Source of the DNA: Natronospira proteinivora
Lineage (GTDB): Bacteria; Pseudomonadota; Gammaproteobacteria; Natronospirales; Natronospiraceae
Reading direction: 5' to 3'
Length of the DNA: 64,000 nt
NCBI RefSeq assembly: GCF_024170465.1
Contig: NZ_JALJYF010000001.1
Location: 744,001-808,000 of the forward strand
The position numbers and the translations under genes were made by a program. A model generated the notes under the pieces. It was given only the letters and a program-made list of their open reading frames with translations, was not told the DNA's origin and made no database searches. Of this stretch, positions 1 to 10,400 are shown piece after piece. Position 1 is the first letter of the stretch. Each line of letters begins with the position of its first letter.

Positions 1-717
1 GGCATAATTGCCGGGCCACAGGCTGAGCTTGCCCAGGTCCAGCTCGAGAATGTCGGTGGCCAGGTTCTTTAGAAAGGCCCGATCATGGGTCACGAACAGC
101 AGGCTGCCGCCAAAGGCCTTGAGATAGCCTTCCAGCCACTCAATGGACAGGATATCCAGATGGTTGGTGGGCTCATCCAGCAGCAGCAGGTCCGGCTGGG
201 CCACCAGGGCCCGGGCCAGGGCAGCCCGGCGACGCCAGCCCCCTGACAAGGCTGACAGGGTCTGATCCCCATGCAAGTCCAGGCGGCTGAGTACATGCGC
301 TACCCGTTGGTCGGCCGCCCAGGCATCGGCGGCATCCATGGCCTCCTGAACCCGGCCCAGTCGGGTCATGGAGGCTTCATCGGTCTGCATGGAGAGCTCA
401 TGAAACTCCCGGATCAGGGCGGCTTCATGGCCCAGGCCTTCACTGACAAACTCCCAGACCGTGCGCTCATCCGCCGGTGGCAGGGCCTGGCCCAGGAAAC
501 CGATTCGGGCTTCCGGGCGGCGCCAGACTACGCCTTCATCCACCGCCATTTCCCCGGCGATGATCCGCATCAGGGTGGATTTCCCGGCCCCATTCCGGCC
601 CAGCAGGGCGATTCGGCGCCCTTCTGGGATGGAAAGATCGGCCTTGTCCAGCAGGACATGGTTGCCAAAGGCCAGCGAGGCCTGGTCAATGCGTATCAGG
701 GATTCCGTGCTTGCGAT
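1..717 (-). CDS. uup: ABC-F family ATPase Uup (5' part only)
   Basis: The gene runs off the left edge, so only the first 239 codons are present. They contain the first of two ABC domains: Walker A GRNGAGKST, signature LSGGWRRR and Walker B LLLLDEPTNHLD, ending at LWPGNYA just before the inter-domain linker. The Uup-type GRNGAGKS and WPGNY motifs favour Uup over EttA. ABC-F proteins are soluble ribosome- or DNA-structure-associated ATPases, not transporters. It follows the VKOR gene by 4 nt and is probably co-transcribed. No ATG, GTG or TTG lies in frame between the upstream in-frame TGA and the first conserved residues. An ATC at 717-715, shortly after AGGA, is the best-placed codon, so the start is provisional. 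Confidence 0.85.
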   Translation of the reverse strand, partial: MASTESLIRIDQASLAFGNHVLLDKADLSIPEGRRIALLGRNGAGKSTLMRIIAGEMAVDEGVVWRRPEARIGFLGQALPPADERTVWEFVSEGLGHEAALIREFHELSMQTDEASMTRLGRVQEAMDAADAWAADQRVAHVLSRLDLHGDQTLSALSGGWRRRAALARALVAQPDLLLLDEPTNHLDILSIEWLEGYLKAFGGSLLFVTHDRAFLKNLATDILELDLGKLSLWPGNYA

Positions 718-721
718 GGTC

Positions 722-1606
722 CTATTCCTCCCAGTCGAAATTGGAGAGCCGTGCCAGCTCCTCCGGTGTCAGGATGCCTTCATGCTGTTCGCCATCAATG
801 ACCCAGGTGGGGAATTGCTCAATCCCGGCATTGACGCAGGCTGAGGCCATGAGCCCACTGCGCCCCTGGGGGTGGCATTCCACGAAAGGCAGGCGCTCGC
901 TGGAGGCGCCGAAAAGGTCTTCCTGTTCCTGGCAGGCCGGGCACCAGGACGCCCCATAGTAGCGGGCACCTTCTTCATCCAGATGTGTGGCCAGGGCTTG
1001 CAGTTGGGGGTCTTCCCGGCCCATGCCGGGGCCGAGCAGGCCGCTGTAATGCAGATGCATGACCGCCAGGATGACCAGGGTGGTGGCGCCGGTGTTGAGC
1101 AGCCAGTCACGCCAGGGTTGTCCGGGGCCGGCTGCTGGTCGTTTGATGGTCAGCCAAATGAAAATGGCGCTGATGGTGGCCAGGGAAATCAGGCACCAGA
1201 AGCACACCGCCTGAAGCTCAATCAGGCCAATGGCGGTGAGGTAAAGACTGACCGCCAGCCCCACCAGGGAGATGAACCACTGTCGCCGCCAGCGTTTGGT
1301 GGCCGGGCGCATCTCAAAGCTGATCAGGGCGATTGCGGCATAGGTAAGGAAACCGAACAGGGCCACCGGGATGCCGAACAGGGTGGACCAGCGGCTCGCC
1401 TGAATGATGTCACAGCCGGAACCCTCGGCACACAGCGGCATACCGGAAGTGGTGGATGCAGCCAGGGTCAGCCAGGCCGTTACCAGCATTCCGAACAGGG
1501 CCAGGCCCAGCACCGGCCAGTCCGGCTGGCGCTGGGTCTTGCGCTGTTCCATGGCACGTCGGGTATCTTTCTTCGCCTGTCGACGTTTTGCTTTCTGTTT
1601 GGACAT
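722..1606 (-). CDS. VKOR-family membrane protein fused to a thioredoxin-like domain
   Basis: 294 residues. A lysine/arginine-rich cytoplasmic N-terminus precedes about five membrane segments with the VKOR signature: a cysteine pair near GSGCDI and a CFWC redox motif. A C-terminal thioredoxin-like domain follows, with active site WCPAC and a later cis-Pro-like FPTW. In bacteria such fusions reoxidise disulfide-bond catalysts, using quinone as acceptor, so a role in envelope disulfide formation is expected. The ATG at 1606 is preferred to one 12 codons upstream because AAAGGTGG precedes it at good spacing. It is probably transcribed together with the ABC-F gene downstream. Confidence 0.88.
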   Translation of the reverse strand: MSKQKAKRRQAKKDTRRAMEQRKTQRQPDWPVLGLALFGMLVTAWLTLAASTTSGMPLCAEGSGCDIIQASRWSTLFGIPVALFGFLTYAAIALISFEMRPATKRWRRQWFISLVGLAVSLYLTAIGLIELQAVCFWCLISLATISAIFIWLTIKRPAAGPGQPWRDWLLNTGATTLVILAVMHLHYSGLLGPGMGREDPQLQALATHLDEEGARYYGASWCPACQEQEDLFGASSERLPFVECHPQGRSGLMASACVNAGIEQFPTWVIDGEQHEGILTPEELARLSNFDWEE

Positions 1607-1703
1607 GGGACCACCTTTTGCAATGTTTTTCGTCGCCGCCAAGAATACGGTTAACGCTACATGACGTCCATCTGGCGAACTGTTTTTTTATACTCATGAC
1701 GAA

Positions 1704-1732
1704 AAAGGCCGGCCCACATCGGGCCGGCCTTT
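1704..1732 (-). terminator. Rho-independent terminator of the Bax-inhibitor gene
   Basis: Perfect 12-bp stem (AAAGGCCGGCCC with its complement) and a 5-nt loop. On the minus strand it is followed by a T run, 20 nt after the stop codon of the gene starting at 2427. Confidence 0.85.
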
Positions 1733-1752
1733 CCACCGTGATTCAGACCCAA

Positions 1753-2427
1753 TCAGTCGTTGGCAAAGCCCAGCAGATGCAGCAGGCTTAGGAAGAGATT
1801 GTAGATGCTGACAAACAGCGACACGGTGGCGTGAATGTAGTTGGTCTCGCCCCCGTTCACGATCCGGCTGGTTTCAAACAGGATCAGGCCGGACATCAGC
1901 AGTACAAACATGCCGGATACTGCCAGGGACAGGGCCGGCATCTGGAAGATGACCGCCGCCAGGCCTGCCAGGAAGGCGGTGATGATGCCGACGAATAGGA
2001 AGCCACCCATGAAGGTGAAATCCTTCTTGGTGGTCAGCACATAGGCCGACAACCCCAGGAAGATGGCGCCGGTGCCACCCAGGGCCATCATCACCAGTTC
2101 GCCCCCGTTGGCCATGCCGGACACATAGGCATTGACGATGGGGCCGGCGGTGTAACCCAGGAAGCCGGTGAAGGCAAAGACAGAGAGCAGGCCCCAGGCG
2201 CTGTCCGCCGTCTTATGCGTCAAAAACAGCAGACCGAAGAAACCGGCCAGGGTCACCAGCATGCCCGGATGGGGCAGATTCATCATCATGGCCACGCCGG
2301 CCACACCGGCGGCCCACATCAGGGTCAGAGCCAGCAGGCCATAGGTGTTTCTCAGTACCTTGTTACTTGCAAGGACCGACTCCTGCCGACTGACGGCGGA
2401 ATAGGGATCTTGACGAGTCGTGCGCAT
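1753..2427 (-). CDS. Bax inhibitor-1 / YccA family membrane protein
   Basis: 224 residues with about seven hydrophobic segments after a short polar N-terminus (MRTTRQDPYSAV). The pattern is that of the BI-1/YccA (UPF0005, TMBIM) family: an early NTYGLLALTL helix, TKKDF between helices 5 and 6, and a C-terminal LFLSLLHLLGF segment. E. coli YccA modulates FtsH proteolysis, and other members are pH-sensitive Ca2+ channels; which applies here is unknown. The ATG at 2427 is chosen because ACGGAGAT lies upstream and the family N-terminus aligns there; the longer frame adds 29 unlikely residues. It is monocistronic with its own terminator. Confidence 0.9.
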   Translation of the reverse strand: MRTTRQDPYSAVSRQESVLASNKVLRNTYGLLALTLMWAAGVAGVAMMMNLPHPGMLVTLAGFFGLLFLTHKTADSAWGLLSVFAFTGFLGYTAGPIVNAYVSGMANGGELVMMALGGTGAIFLGLSAYVLTTKKDFTFMGGFLFVGIITAFLAGLAAVIFQMPALSLAVSGMFVLLMSGLILFETSRIVNGGETNYIHATVSLFVSIYNLFLSLLHLLGFAND

Positions 2428-2675
2428 GGTCGCGTATCTCCGTTCTTTGTGGCATTTTCCTGTGGATACGCCGCCCGGGGCGGTCAGACCCCGGGCGGCA
2501 GTCTCACTGCTCATTGGACCGGGGCTGGCTGAATTTTCTCCCGACTTGTGCTGGGAAAAGCCAGCCCGTTCATGTATCGATTCATGCTAACACAGGCCTT
2601 AGCCCCGGGTGACAATCAATCGCGGTCTTCGCATGACTTTCGAGCCGTGTCCGGGGCTTGTAAAATCCCCATCCC

Positions 2676-5048
2676 ATGTCCGATACCCTTCCCATTGATA
2701 ACCTAGAGAATGATTTCCGGCAGGCCCTGGAAACGGGCCATGTGGTGGTGTCCGCGGCCACCGGTTCCGGCAAGTCCACCCGTTTGCCGTTGTGGTGCCG
2801 TCAGGCGGGCCGTGTGCTGGTGATCGAGCCCCGGCGGGTGGCTTGCACCGCACTGGCCACTTTCCTGGCCGAATCTCTTGGCCAACGGCCCGGGCAGAGC
2901 GTGGGCTATGCCATCCGTTTTGACAGTTGCTTTGGACCGGAGACCGAGGTGGTTTTCGTGACCCCGGGGATTGCCCTCAGGTGGCTGGCCGAGGATGGCC
3001 TGGCGAATTTTGCCGTGGTGATGTTGGACGAGTTCCATGAACGGCGCTGGGATACGGATCTTCTGCTGGCGCTTTTGAAAGCTCGACGGCAGCATCATTT
3101 GGTGGCCACCTCGGCCACCCTGTCAGGACCAGCGCTGGCGGATTATCTCGACGCCCGAGTGTTGGAGGCGGAAGGCCGAAGTTATCCGGTATCAGTGAAC
3201 TATGTGGCGGGTGATGTCCGTGGCATGCCCGACAAACGGGGCCTGGAGGCGCGAACACGGGCCGCGGTGGAGCGAGCGCTGTCTGAGACCGACGGAGACG
3301 TGCTGGTGTTTTTGCCAGGGCGAGGTGAGATCCAGTCGGTGCAGGCTGCCCTGGGCGGATTGGACGCTGAATGCCTGACACTGCATGCCGGTGTTCCGGC
3401 CAATGAGCAGCAGCGGGCCCTCAAACCGGGCCGGGGCCGGCGGATCATCCTGGCCACCAATGTGGCGGAAACCTCCCTGACGATTCCGGCGGTGACGGCG
3501 GTGGTGGATGCCGGACTGGAACGGCGTACGGCACGGCGTAACAATCGCACGGTGTTACAGCTCGCCCCGATCGCCCAGGCCAATGCCGAACAACGGCGGG
3601 GCCGGGCCGGCCGGGTGGCGCCGGGCCATTGCTACCGGCTTTGGGGGCGTCAGGCGCCCCTGGACTCCTTTCGGCCACCGGAAATACAGCGTGAGGATCT
3701 GACCGAGATGATGTTGGCGGCGGCCAGTGCCGGCTATCGCTTGGCGTCGCTATCATTCCCCGACCGCCTGCCGGAAAGAGCCCTGACCACGGCCCGGGCC
3801 CGTCTGGAGAGCATGGGCGCGGTGGACCAGGAAGGCCGAATCACCGCCCACGGACGGGCCCTGTTTGCCCTGCCCATTGACACGCTGTTTGCCCACCTGA
3901 TTTCGGCCATGCCGGATGAATCTAGCCGGGCGGCGATGGTGGATCTCACTGCAGCCCTGAATGTCAGCCCGCCTTTGATGCGTTTGCCGGAGGCGGCGGT
4001 TGCCCGGGTGGAATTGGCGGATTGGCAACCGCTGGCCTGCGACGCCACCACGCTTCTCGCCGTGATCCGCGGGCGAGCGCCTGAGTCGCTTAATATCCGG
4101 CCCGGCGCACGCAAGGAGGCCCGACGCCTGGCCGAACAGATGCGCATGGCCCTGGGTCTCCCCCGGAACATCCCCGAGGTTCTGACGGTGGATCGGGCGG
4201 CCTGGCTCAAGGCCATGGCCAAGGCGGCCCCGGAGTTACTGTATGTGCGGCGTCAACGCCGGCCCTCTGCCATGGGCAACGGTTGGGATGAGGTCATCAT
4301 TGATGAGCGCTCCCGAATGGAGGACGAGGCCCTGGCGGCCCTGGTTCTGGATGATCACAGTGTGCCCGGCAAACGGGGGACCCGGGAGACCCGTACCCTG
4401 GCCACCTGCCTGGCACCGGTGCCCTTGTCCCTGATTCAGGATTTGGACCTGGGACAGGTCACCCTGGATGAGGTGCGACTGGAATCGGGGGAACCCCGGG
4501 TCCGGGAGAGGCGTGAATATGCCGGGCGTACCGTTGCTCGGGAAGAAACCCGGCCAAGCGGCACCGCTTTGCGACAGGCGGTCGCCGAGCTGGTGTTGGC
4601 GGATCGTATGTTGATACCGGCCGGCTCGCATCTGAAGGAAGATCTGCAGCAGTGGGCTCTATATGTGGCGCTGGGCAAGCATCGGGAAAGCATGGCGCCG
4701 GACATGCCGGATCAACCGGAGGTCCCCGAGGTCAAGCCCTGGCTGATAGCACGGTTGGAAACCCTGGGGCTGAATCTGATGGAGGATCTGGCCTTGATTG
4801 AGCCGGATGATCTTAAGTTCAAGGGCATACCGGATTGGGAGCGGGAAGCCTTTGACCGGCAATATCCGGCACGCTTCTTTCTGGGTGATCTGGTACTCCG
4901 GGTCTTGTACGATGTGTCTCGTAAGCAGATTATGCTGGAGCCGGAATCCGGGCAACGCAAAACGGTGCCCAAACGCTGGGAGTTGCCTGCCTGGTCTGGC
5001 TGGGAAATTCAGTATCGCCGTGACAGCAAGGTAGAAGATGTTCGTTGA
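2676..5048 (+). CDS. DExH-box ATP-dependent helicase (HrpB-like)
   Basis: 790 residues. The first 350 form a two-RecA-domain superfamily 2 helicase: motif I ATGSGKST, Ia EPRRVA, motif II DEFH in place of DEAH, motif III SAT, motif V ATNVAETSLTIP and motif VI QRRGRAGR. This is the HrpA/HrpB group of RNA helicases. DEFH and overall length fit HrpB (about 810 residues). However, the last 100 residues (LMEDLALIEPDDLKFKGIPDW through PKRWELPAWSGW) do not match the HrpB C-terminus as I remember it, so the symbol is withheld. It is transcribed alone and precedes the cNMP-patatin gene by 114 nt. Confidence 0.85.
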   Translation: MSDTLPIDNLENDFRQALETGHVVVSAATGSGKSTRLPLWCRQAGRVLVIEPRRVACTALATFLAESLGQRPGQSVGYAIRFDSCFGPETEVVFVTPGIALRWLAEDGLANFAVVMLDEFHERRWDTDLLLALLKARRQHHLVATSATLSGPALADYLDARVLEAEGRSYPVSVNYVAGDVRGMPDKRGLEARTRAAVERALSETDGDVLVFLPGRGEIQSVQAALGGLDAECLTLHAGVPANEQQRALKPGRGRRIILATNVAETSLTIPAVTAVVDAGLERRTARRNNRTVLQLAPIAQANAEQRRGRAGRVAPGHCYRLWGRQAPLDSFRPPEIQREDLTEMMLAAASAGYRLASLSFPDRLPERALTTARARLESMGAVDQEGRITAHGRALFALPIDTLFAHLISAMPDESSRAAMVDLTAALNVSPPLMRLPEAAVARVELADWQPLACDATTLLAVIRGRAPESLNIRPGARKEARRLAEQMRMALGLPRNIPEVLTVDRAAWLKAMAKAAPELLYVRRQRRPSAMGNGWDEVIIDERSRMEDEALAALVLDDHSVPGKRGTRETRTLATCLAPVPLSLIQDLDLGQVTLDEVRLESGEPRVRERREYAGRTVAREETRPSGTALRQAVAELVLADRMLIPAGSHLKEDLQQWALYVALGKHRESMAPDMPDQPEVPEVKPWLIARLETLGLNLMEDLALIEPDDLKFKGIPDWEREAFDRQYPARFFLGDLVLRVLYDVSRKQIMLEPESGQRKTVPKRWELPAWSGWEIQYRRDSKVEDVR

Positions 5049-5162
5049 AGGGTGGTCGTGGGGGGCTCCACATGGGCGATTGCCCCCCCTGGGGTGACCG
5101 TTTAGTCTACTTGGAGGTTTTCGGGGCCCGGTTAATGCTTGGGCCCCTTGAGGGAGTGATGC

Positions 5163-7391
5163 ATGATTGATGCCCGGCTTCGGGCTGTTCTGCGGGATTC
5201 GGCCCTGTTCGAGGGTGTCGATGGGGAGGTGTTTGGTCGCCTCATCGAACAGGTTTCCGAGCAGCACCTATCGGTGGATCAGGTCCTGTTCCAGCAGGGG
5301 GACGACGGCGATGCCCTGTATATCGTGATCGATGGTCTGCTGGAGGCGGTTCAGCATCGTGATGGCGGTGGGCATCGGCGGCTGGGGCTGATTCGGCCCG
5401 GTGATCCGGTAGGGGAGCTGGCCGTGTTGCTGGAAGGCCGGCGCGGCGCCACGGTTCGGGCGTTGGAAGAGACCCGTTTGGTACGACTGGAAGCTGAATC
5501 GCTGACTCCCTTGCTGTGGCAGTCGCCGGAAATGCAAGCGGCACTGGAGGCCCAGGTTCAGGCACGGATCCGTCGCAATGAGCTGGGCGATATCATAGAG
5601 CATTATTTTGGCGACTTGGCTGAGTCGGACCGAAGCATGCTGTCCGAACGCCTGGACTGGGTGGCCGTGGATGGTGGCGAGATCCTTTTTCGTCGCGGCG
5701 ATCCGGGCGACAGTCTCTATTTCATCGTCAGTGGTGAATTCTGGGCCCTGAGTCAGGGCCTGGATGGTGAGGACGTACCCATCGCCACCCTGGGCCGGCG
5801 GGAAGTGGTGGGGGAGATGGGATTGCTTTCCAATCAACCCCGCAGTGCGGCCGTGGTGGCCGCCCGACCCAGCCTGTTGGTGCGCCTTTCCCGAACAATC
5901 TTTGAATCCCTCAGCGCCGAGCATCCGCAATTGATGCTCAGTATTACCCGTGAGCTGATCGGTCGGCTTCAGACCACTCAGAGAAAACGAAGCGGGGAGC
6001 GGGGCGGGTGCCGACGAATCGCCGTGGTTGCGGCGGAGCCTTCTATCGATCTGGATGAGGTCTTGACCTCGCTTTGCGAGCCTTTGAGCGGGTTGGTGGG
6101 CATGGTCTCCCGCCGGAAGGCTGCCCAAGGGCTGGGCGATCAGGCCCTGCGGGATGCCGAAAAGGAAGATCCCGCCCGGGTGGGGTTGACCCTGTGGCTG
6201 GAAGAGCAGGCCGCACAGCATGAACTGTTCTTCCTGGCAACAGACGGGGTGGAAGCAGAAGGAATGAGTGCATGGTCTCGATGCTGTCTGGCCGAGGCCG
6301 ATGAAGTCCTGGTGGTGGCTGACAGCCGTGGGGATCCCCGTCCCCGGGGGCTGGAAGCTGAAATCCAGAAAGTCGGTGGCACGTCCAGACGGCAACGATT
6401 GCTGCTGATGCACCAGACGAGCCTGGCCGTGCCGGTGGATACCCATCGCTGGTTGGCGCCCCGGTCGTTAGACAGCCATTATCACGTCCGCTGGGGACAC
6501 GGTGAGGATCTGGCACGGGCGGCTCGCTTGCTCGCCCACCGGGGTGTGGGACTGGCACTGGGAGGGCATGGACAGGGGGCACTGGCGCAACTGGGCGCGC
6601 TTCAGGCACTGGATGAAGTGAATGTGCCCGTGGATATGGTAGCCGGCAGTGGTGTCGGTGCGGCCGTAGGCGGCATATTCTGCCAGGCCCGATTGGGCGA
6701 TGCGCTGGCCCACTATGGGGATTGGCAGTGCCTGGACTCGGCTCGCCTTGATGATGCTACGACCCAAACATTATTCGGTGAGACGAGTATTGAGGATCTA
6801 TGGCGACCCTTTTGCTGTACGTCCACCAATCTTTCCCATCAGTCCTTGAGCGTCCATCGTCAGGGGCCGTTATGGCGTGCCGTGCGTGCCAGTATGGCGA
6901 TCCCCGGACAGGGCGCGGCCGCGCGGTTTGATCAGGATATCCATGTGGATGGTGCTATCCTCAATAGCTTGCCGGCGGACCTGTTGTCCGGGCAGACGGC
7001 CTACACCATCGGTATTGACAGCTATCCAGGCCCTTTTTTACTGGAAAATGGCCTGTCCGAAAGCCAGACGAGACATCCCGGAAGCGTGCAACGGCTTCGT
7101 CGGGCACTGGCGGCCTGGCGCGGAAAGGGGGTAGAGGACGTGGAGGGGCCCAGTAGAGGAAGTCATGACAGGATTCTGCTGACCGCCTTGATGGCAAGGA
7201 CCCGCAAGGACACTACTACGGTCCGGAATCAACTGGACTTGTCGCTCTCCATTCCGGATGATAGCCCGGTATTTGATGGCCGCCGTCCCATTGGGGAAAT
7301 CATTGATTTCGGCTATACCACGGCCCAGGAAGCACTGTCGGATATGAATGTGTCGAACCTTCGGGCCCAGTTGTTGGGTACTGCTGGCTAA
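5163..7391 (+). CDS. NTE-like protein: two cNMP-binding domains plus degenerate patatin domain
   Basis: 742 residues. Two cyclic-nucleotide-binding folds lie at about 15-125 and 145-260, with phosphate-cassette-like GELAVLLEG-RGAT and GEMGLLSNQPRSAA. A Rossmann-like linker (285-450) and a patatin-type domain (460-640) follow. This order is that of neuropathy-target-esterase-type phospholipases. Key catalytic positions have changed: the usual GxSxG is GSGVG (495-499) with Gly497 at the nucleophile position, and the Arg of the oxyanion loop is Gln471. Only the Asp of the Ser-Asp dyad (Asp596, VDGA) remains. It may therefore be a ligand-controlled pseudo-enzyme. GGAGTG precedes the ATG. A gene for a c-di-GMP protein follows 34 nt downstream. 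Confidence 0.85.
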   Translation: MIDARLRAVLRDSALFEGVDGEVFGRLIEQVSEQHLSVDQVLFQQGDDGDALYIVIDGLLEAVQHRDGGGHRRLGLIRPGDPVGELAVLLEGRRGATVRALEETRLVRLEAESLTPLLWQSPEMQAALEAQVQARIRRNELGDIIEHYFGDLAESDRSMLSERLDWVAVDGGEILFRRGDPGDSLYFIVSGEFWALSQGLDGEDVPIATLGRREVVGEMGLLSNQPRSAAVVAARPSLLVRLSRTIFESLSAEHPQLMLSITRELIGRLQTTQRKRSGERGGCRRIAVVAAEPSIDLDEVLTSLCEPLSGLVGMVSRRKAAQGLGDQALRDAEKEDPARVGLTLWLEEQAAQHELFFLATDGVEAEGMSAWSRCCLAEADEVLVVADSRGDPRPRGLEAEIQKVGGTSRRQRLLLMHQTSLAVPVDTHRWLAPRSLDSHYHVRWGHGEDLARAARLLAHRGVGLALGGHGQGALAQLGALQALDEVNVPVDMVAGSGVGAAVGGIFCQARLGDALAHYGDWQCLDSARLDDATTQTLFGETSIEDLWRPFCCTSTNLSHQSLSVHRQGPLWRAVRASMAIPGQGAAARFDQDIHVDGAILNSLPADLLSGQTAYTIGIDSYPGPFLLENGLSESQTRHPGSVQRLRRALAAWRGKGVEDVEGPSRGSHDRILLTALMARTRKDTTTVRNQLDLSLSIPDDSPVFDGRRPIGEIIDFGYTTAQEALSDMNVSNLRAQLLGTAG

Positions 7392-7425
7392 GCGCTCCTA
7401 GATTCAGTCGTCAATGATATAGTGC

Positions 7426-10400
7426 ATGGTATCGCCTATTAGTCAGCGGGAGACCGGATTGACTGGATCGTATGCCTTGAAGCGGCTGGGGCTCTGGTTG
7501 GGGATTGGTCTGGCGTACGTGCTGGCCGCATGGGTCTCCCTTCAATTGCCCCGGCCGGATGATTTCATCACCCCGGTCTATCTGCCTGCTGGCATTGCTC
7601 TTGCCGCCATCCTGGTCTTTGGTGTTCGGTCCTGGCCAGGTATTTTTCTGGGTGCTCTGGCATGGGGTGCAACAGTCAGTCATTGGGGCCGTGAGGATGA
7701 GATTGTTGTTCTTTGGGCCTTGTTCATCAATCCGGTTTCGGTCACCTTGCAGGCCCTGTTGGGCGGCTTGCTGGCCCGCAAGCTGCTTGACTGGCCCCAT
7801 CCCCTGGATAGCCTCCGTTCTGTTCTGACCTTCATTCTGGTGGTAGTACCCCTTTCTTGTTTGATCAACGCCAGTGTTTCCGTGCCCATGCTGTGGAACG
7901 AGGTATTGCCCAGCGAGCGTGGCCCGTTCATTTTGTGGTTGCAATGGTGGCAGGGAGATATGCTGGGCAGTCTGTTGCTGATTCCCATTGCCCTCGTCTT
8001 TTTTGGTCAACCCCGAGAGGTCTGGCGACCCAGGAGGCTGGGCTTGAGCATCCCCCTGTTGGCCACGGGACTGTTGACGATTCTGGTATTCCGTCAGGTA
8101 GCCCTGGTAGAGGACGGCAATCGGGAATCCAGTTTCCAGCTGGACGCGGAAAGGACAGCCCATCAGGTAGAGCGGCACTTGTTCGCCCAACTGGACATGA
8201 TTCGGGTGTTGCAGAGGTTTCTGGCCATTTCCCCTGAGCTGGACAGGCAAACATTCCAGGCATTTGTAGCGCTGTTTCTTGAGCGTCATCCGGGTGCGCA
8301 GAATTTCAGTTTCAACCCACGGGTCAGCCAGCAACAGCGACTCGCCTTTGAGCAACGCCAGGCTGAAGTGATGGGCTTCCCCTACGCCATCCGGGATCGA
8401 CGGCCGGATGGTGCCCTGCATCCTGCCGAGGATCGGGAGCAATACTTTCCGATTCTTTTCGTGGAGCCCATGGCATCCAATCGGCTCGTTCTGGGCCTGG
8501 ATCCCGTTTCCATTTCTGCTCCCCGGCGTGCCATCGATGAAACCATTGACACAGGCGAACCCATTGCCAGCGAGCCATTTCGTTTGACTCAGGAAGCTGA
8601 AGATCAGCTGGGCGTGGTGGTATATGCCGCCGTACACCGGAGTCGTGCAGTGCATGGTGAAGTGGACGATGATGGGGTGATTGGTTTGGCCACGGCAGCC
8701 TTTCGGATGGACCATGCGATTCAGTCCATGGTGGAGGACGGTCTGGCGCGAGGTATGCAGCTGTGTTTGCTGGATCGTACTGGAGAGGGGGAGATTCAAG
8801 GCCTGGCCGGAGAAGGGGAATGCCTTCAGGATGATTGGTCAAAAAAACATGCGTTGTCCCGAAGCCAAACTATTGACTTCGCCGGTCGTGAATGGGAATT
8901 ACGGCTGGTGGGTACCCCCCAATACACCGGTGTTGCGGAAGGCTGGCCCATGTGGACGGCGGGGCTGGCTGGATTGTTTTTGACCGGGACCTTGGGAGCC
9001 TTTCTGCTGCTCTTTACTGGTCAGGCTCGACGTGTTTCCAATATTGTGGATCAGCGTACCCGGCAGTTGGCTGTAGCAACCGACGAGCTCAGGGAGCAGC
9101 AGGAGGCACTCAATCGGGCCCAGGGCATTGCTCGCATGGGGAGTTGGGAGGTGGATTTGAATGATGGAAGTTTTCATGCTTCCCAAGGGCTAGCTCGAAT
9201 CCTCTATTGCGGGCAAAGCGAGCTGCAGTCCATGAAGGACCTTTTGGAACAAATTCATCACCAGGATCGTGATTCCACACGTCAGATCATTGATCGTGCT
9301 GAAGTTGAAACCGGCATGTATCAGATGAATTGCCGCCCTGAATCCGCATCGGATCGTGTTTTGCGTCTGGTGGTGGAAAGCGATTGGCGAGGTGGTCAAG
9401 CATGGCGATTGCGTGGTATCGCCCAGGATGTTACCGAGGCAAGGGACGCGGCGGAGAAAATCGAGCGCCTGGCCCATTATGATGAACTGACCGGATTGCC
9501 CAATCGCAGTCTGTGGTTGGAGTGTACTCGGTCAGCCCTGGAGTCCGCCCGCCGCCATGAGGATTCACTGGCCGTGATGTTTTTGGACCTGGACGAGTTC
9601 AAGACCATCAATGATTCCCTGGGACATAGCGTGGGGGATCTTCTCTTGACTGCGATCGCAGAACGGCTTCGCGATAGTATCCGATCCGAGGATATTCTCG
9701 CCCGGCTAGGGGGGGATGAGTTTGTTCTGCTGCTGCCTCGTCTCAAGGAGCAGGGCTCGGCACAGTTGGTGGCGGAGAAAATGATGGCATCCTTGTCTGA
9801 GCCAGTCGCCATTGGTGGGCATGAGCTCAAGTTGACGGCCAGTATTGGCATTGCACTGTATCCGAATCATGGTGATTCGGTGGAAGCGCTACTGCAGCAT
9901 GCTGATACCGCCATGTACCGGGCCAAGGAAGCGGGTCGGAATAATGCCAAGTTCTTTGAGCCCGGCATGAGCGATGACGCCCGGGAGCGATTGTTCATCG
10001 AAAGTGGCATCCGGAAGGGCTTGGATGATTCCCAGTTCCTGCTTCATTTCCAGCCCCAGATCGATTGTAATACGGGGCGGACAGTGGGACTGGAATCCCT
10101 GGTCCGTTGGGCCCATCCTCAGGAAGGCTTATTGATGCCAGTCCGTTTCATTGCCGCAGCGGAACGTTCCGGGCTGATTATCCCCCTGGGTGACTGGGTT
10201 TTGCATGAGGCTTGTCGACAACAGGCGGCCTTGGCCAAACAGGGATATGGTGATGTGACCGTGGCCGCCAATATCTCGGCTCTGCAGTTCCGGCGTGAGG
10301 TCTTCGTGGATCGAATGGGGAGTTTTCTGGAGCAGACCGGGGCGAATCCGGAGCGGATTAAGCTGGAGATTACCGAAAGTACCTTGATGGACCTCTCCCA

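Noticed and set aside
5049-5162. Terminator after the helicase gene
   Set aside because: GGGGGGC/GCCCCCC can pair around 5070-5095, but there is no T-run and the stem is short with a long loop.
7411-8799. 462-codon minus-strand open frame
   Set aside because: It mirrors the MASE1/CHASE-coding sequence and has Gln-rich composition without homology.
10093-10101. EAL motif written ESL
   Set aside because: The middle residue varies among active phosphodiesterases, and all metal ligands and the catalytic lysine are present.
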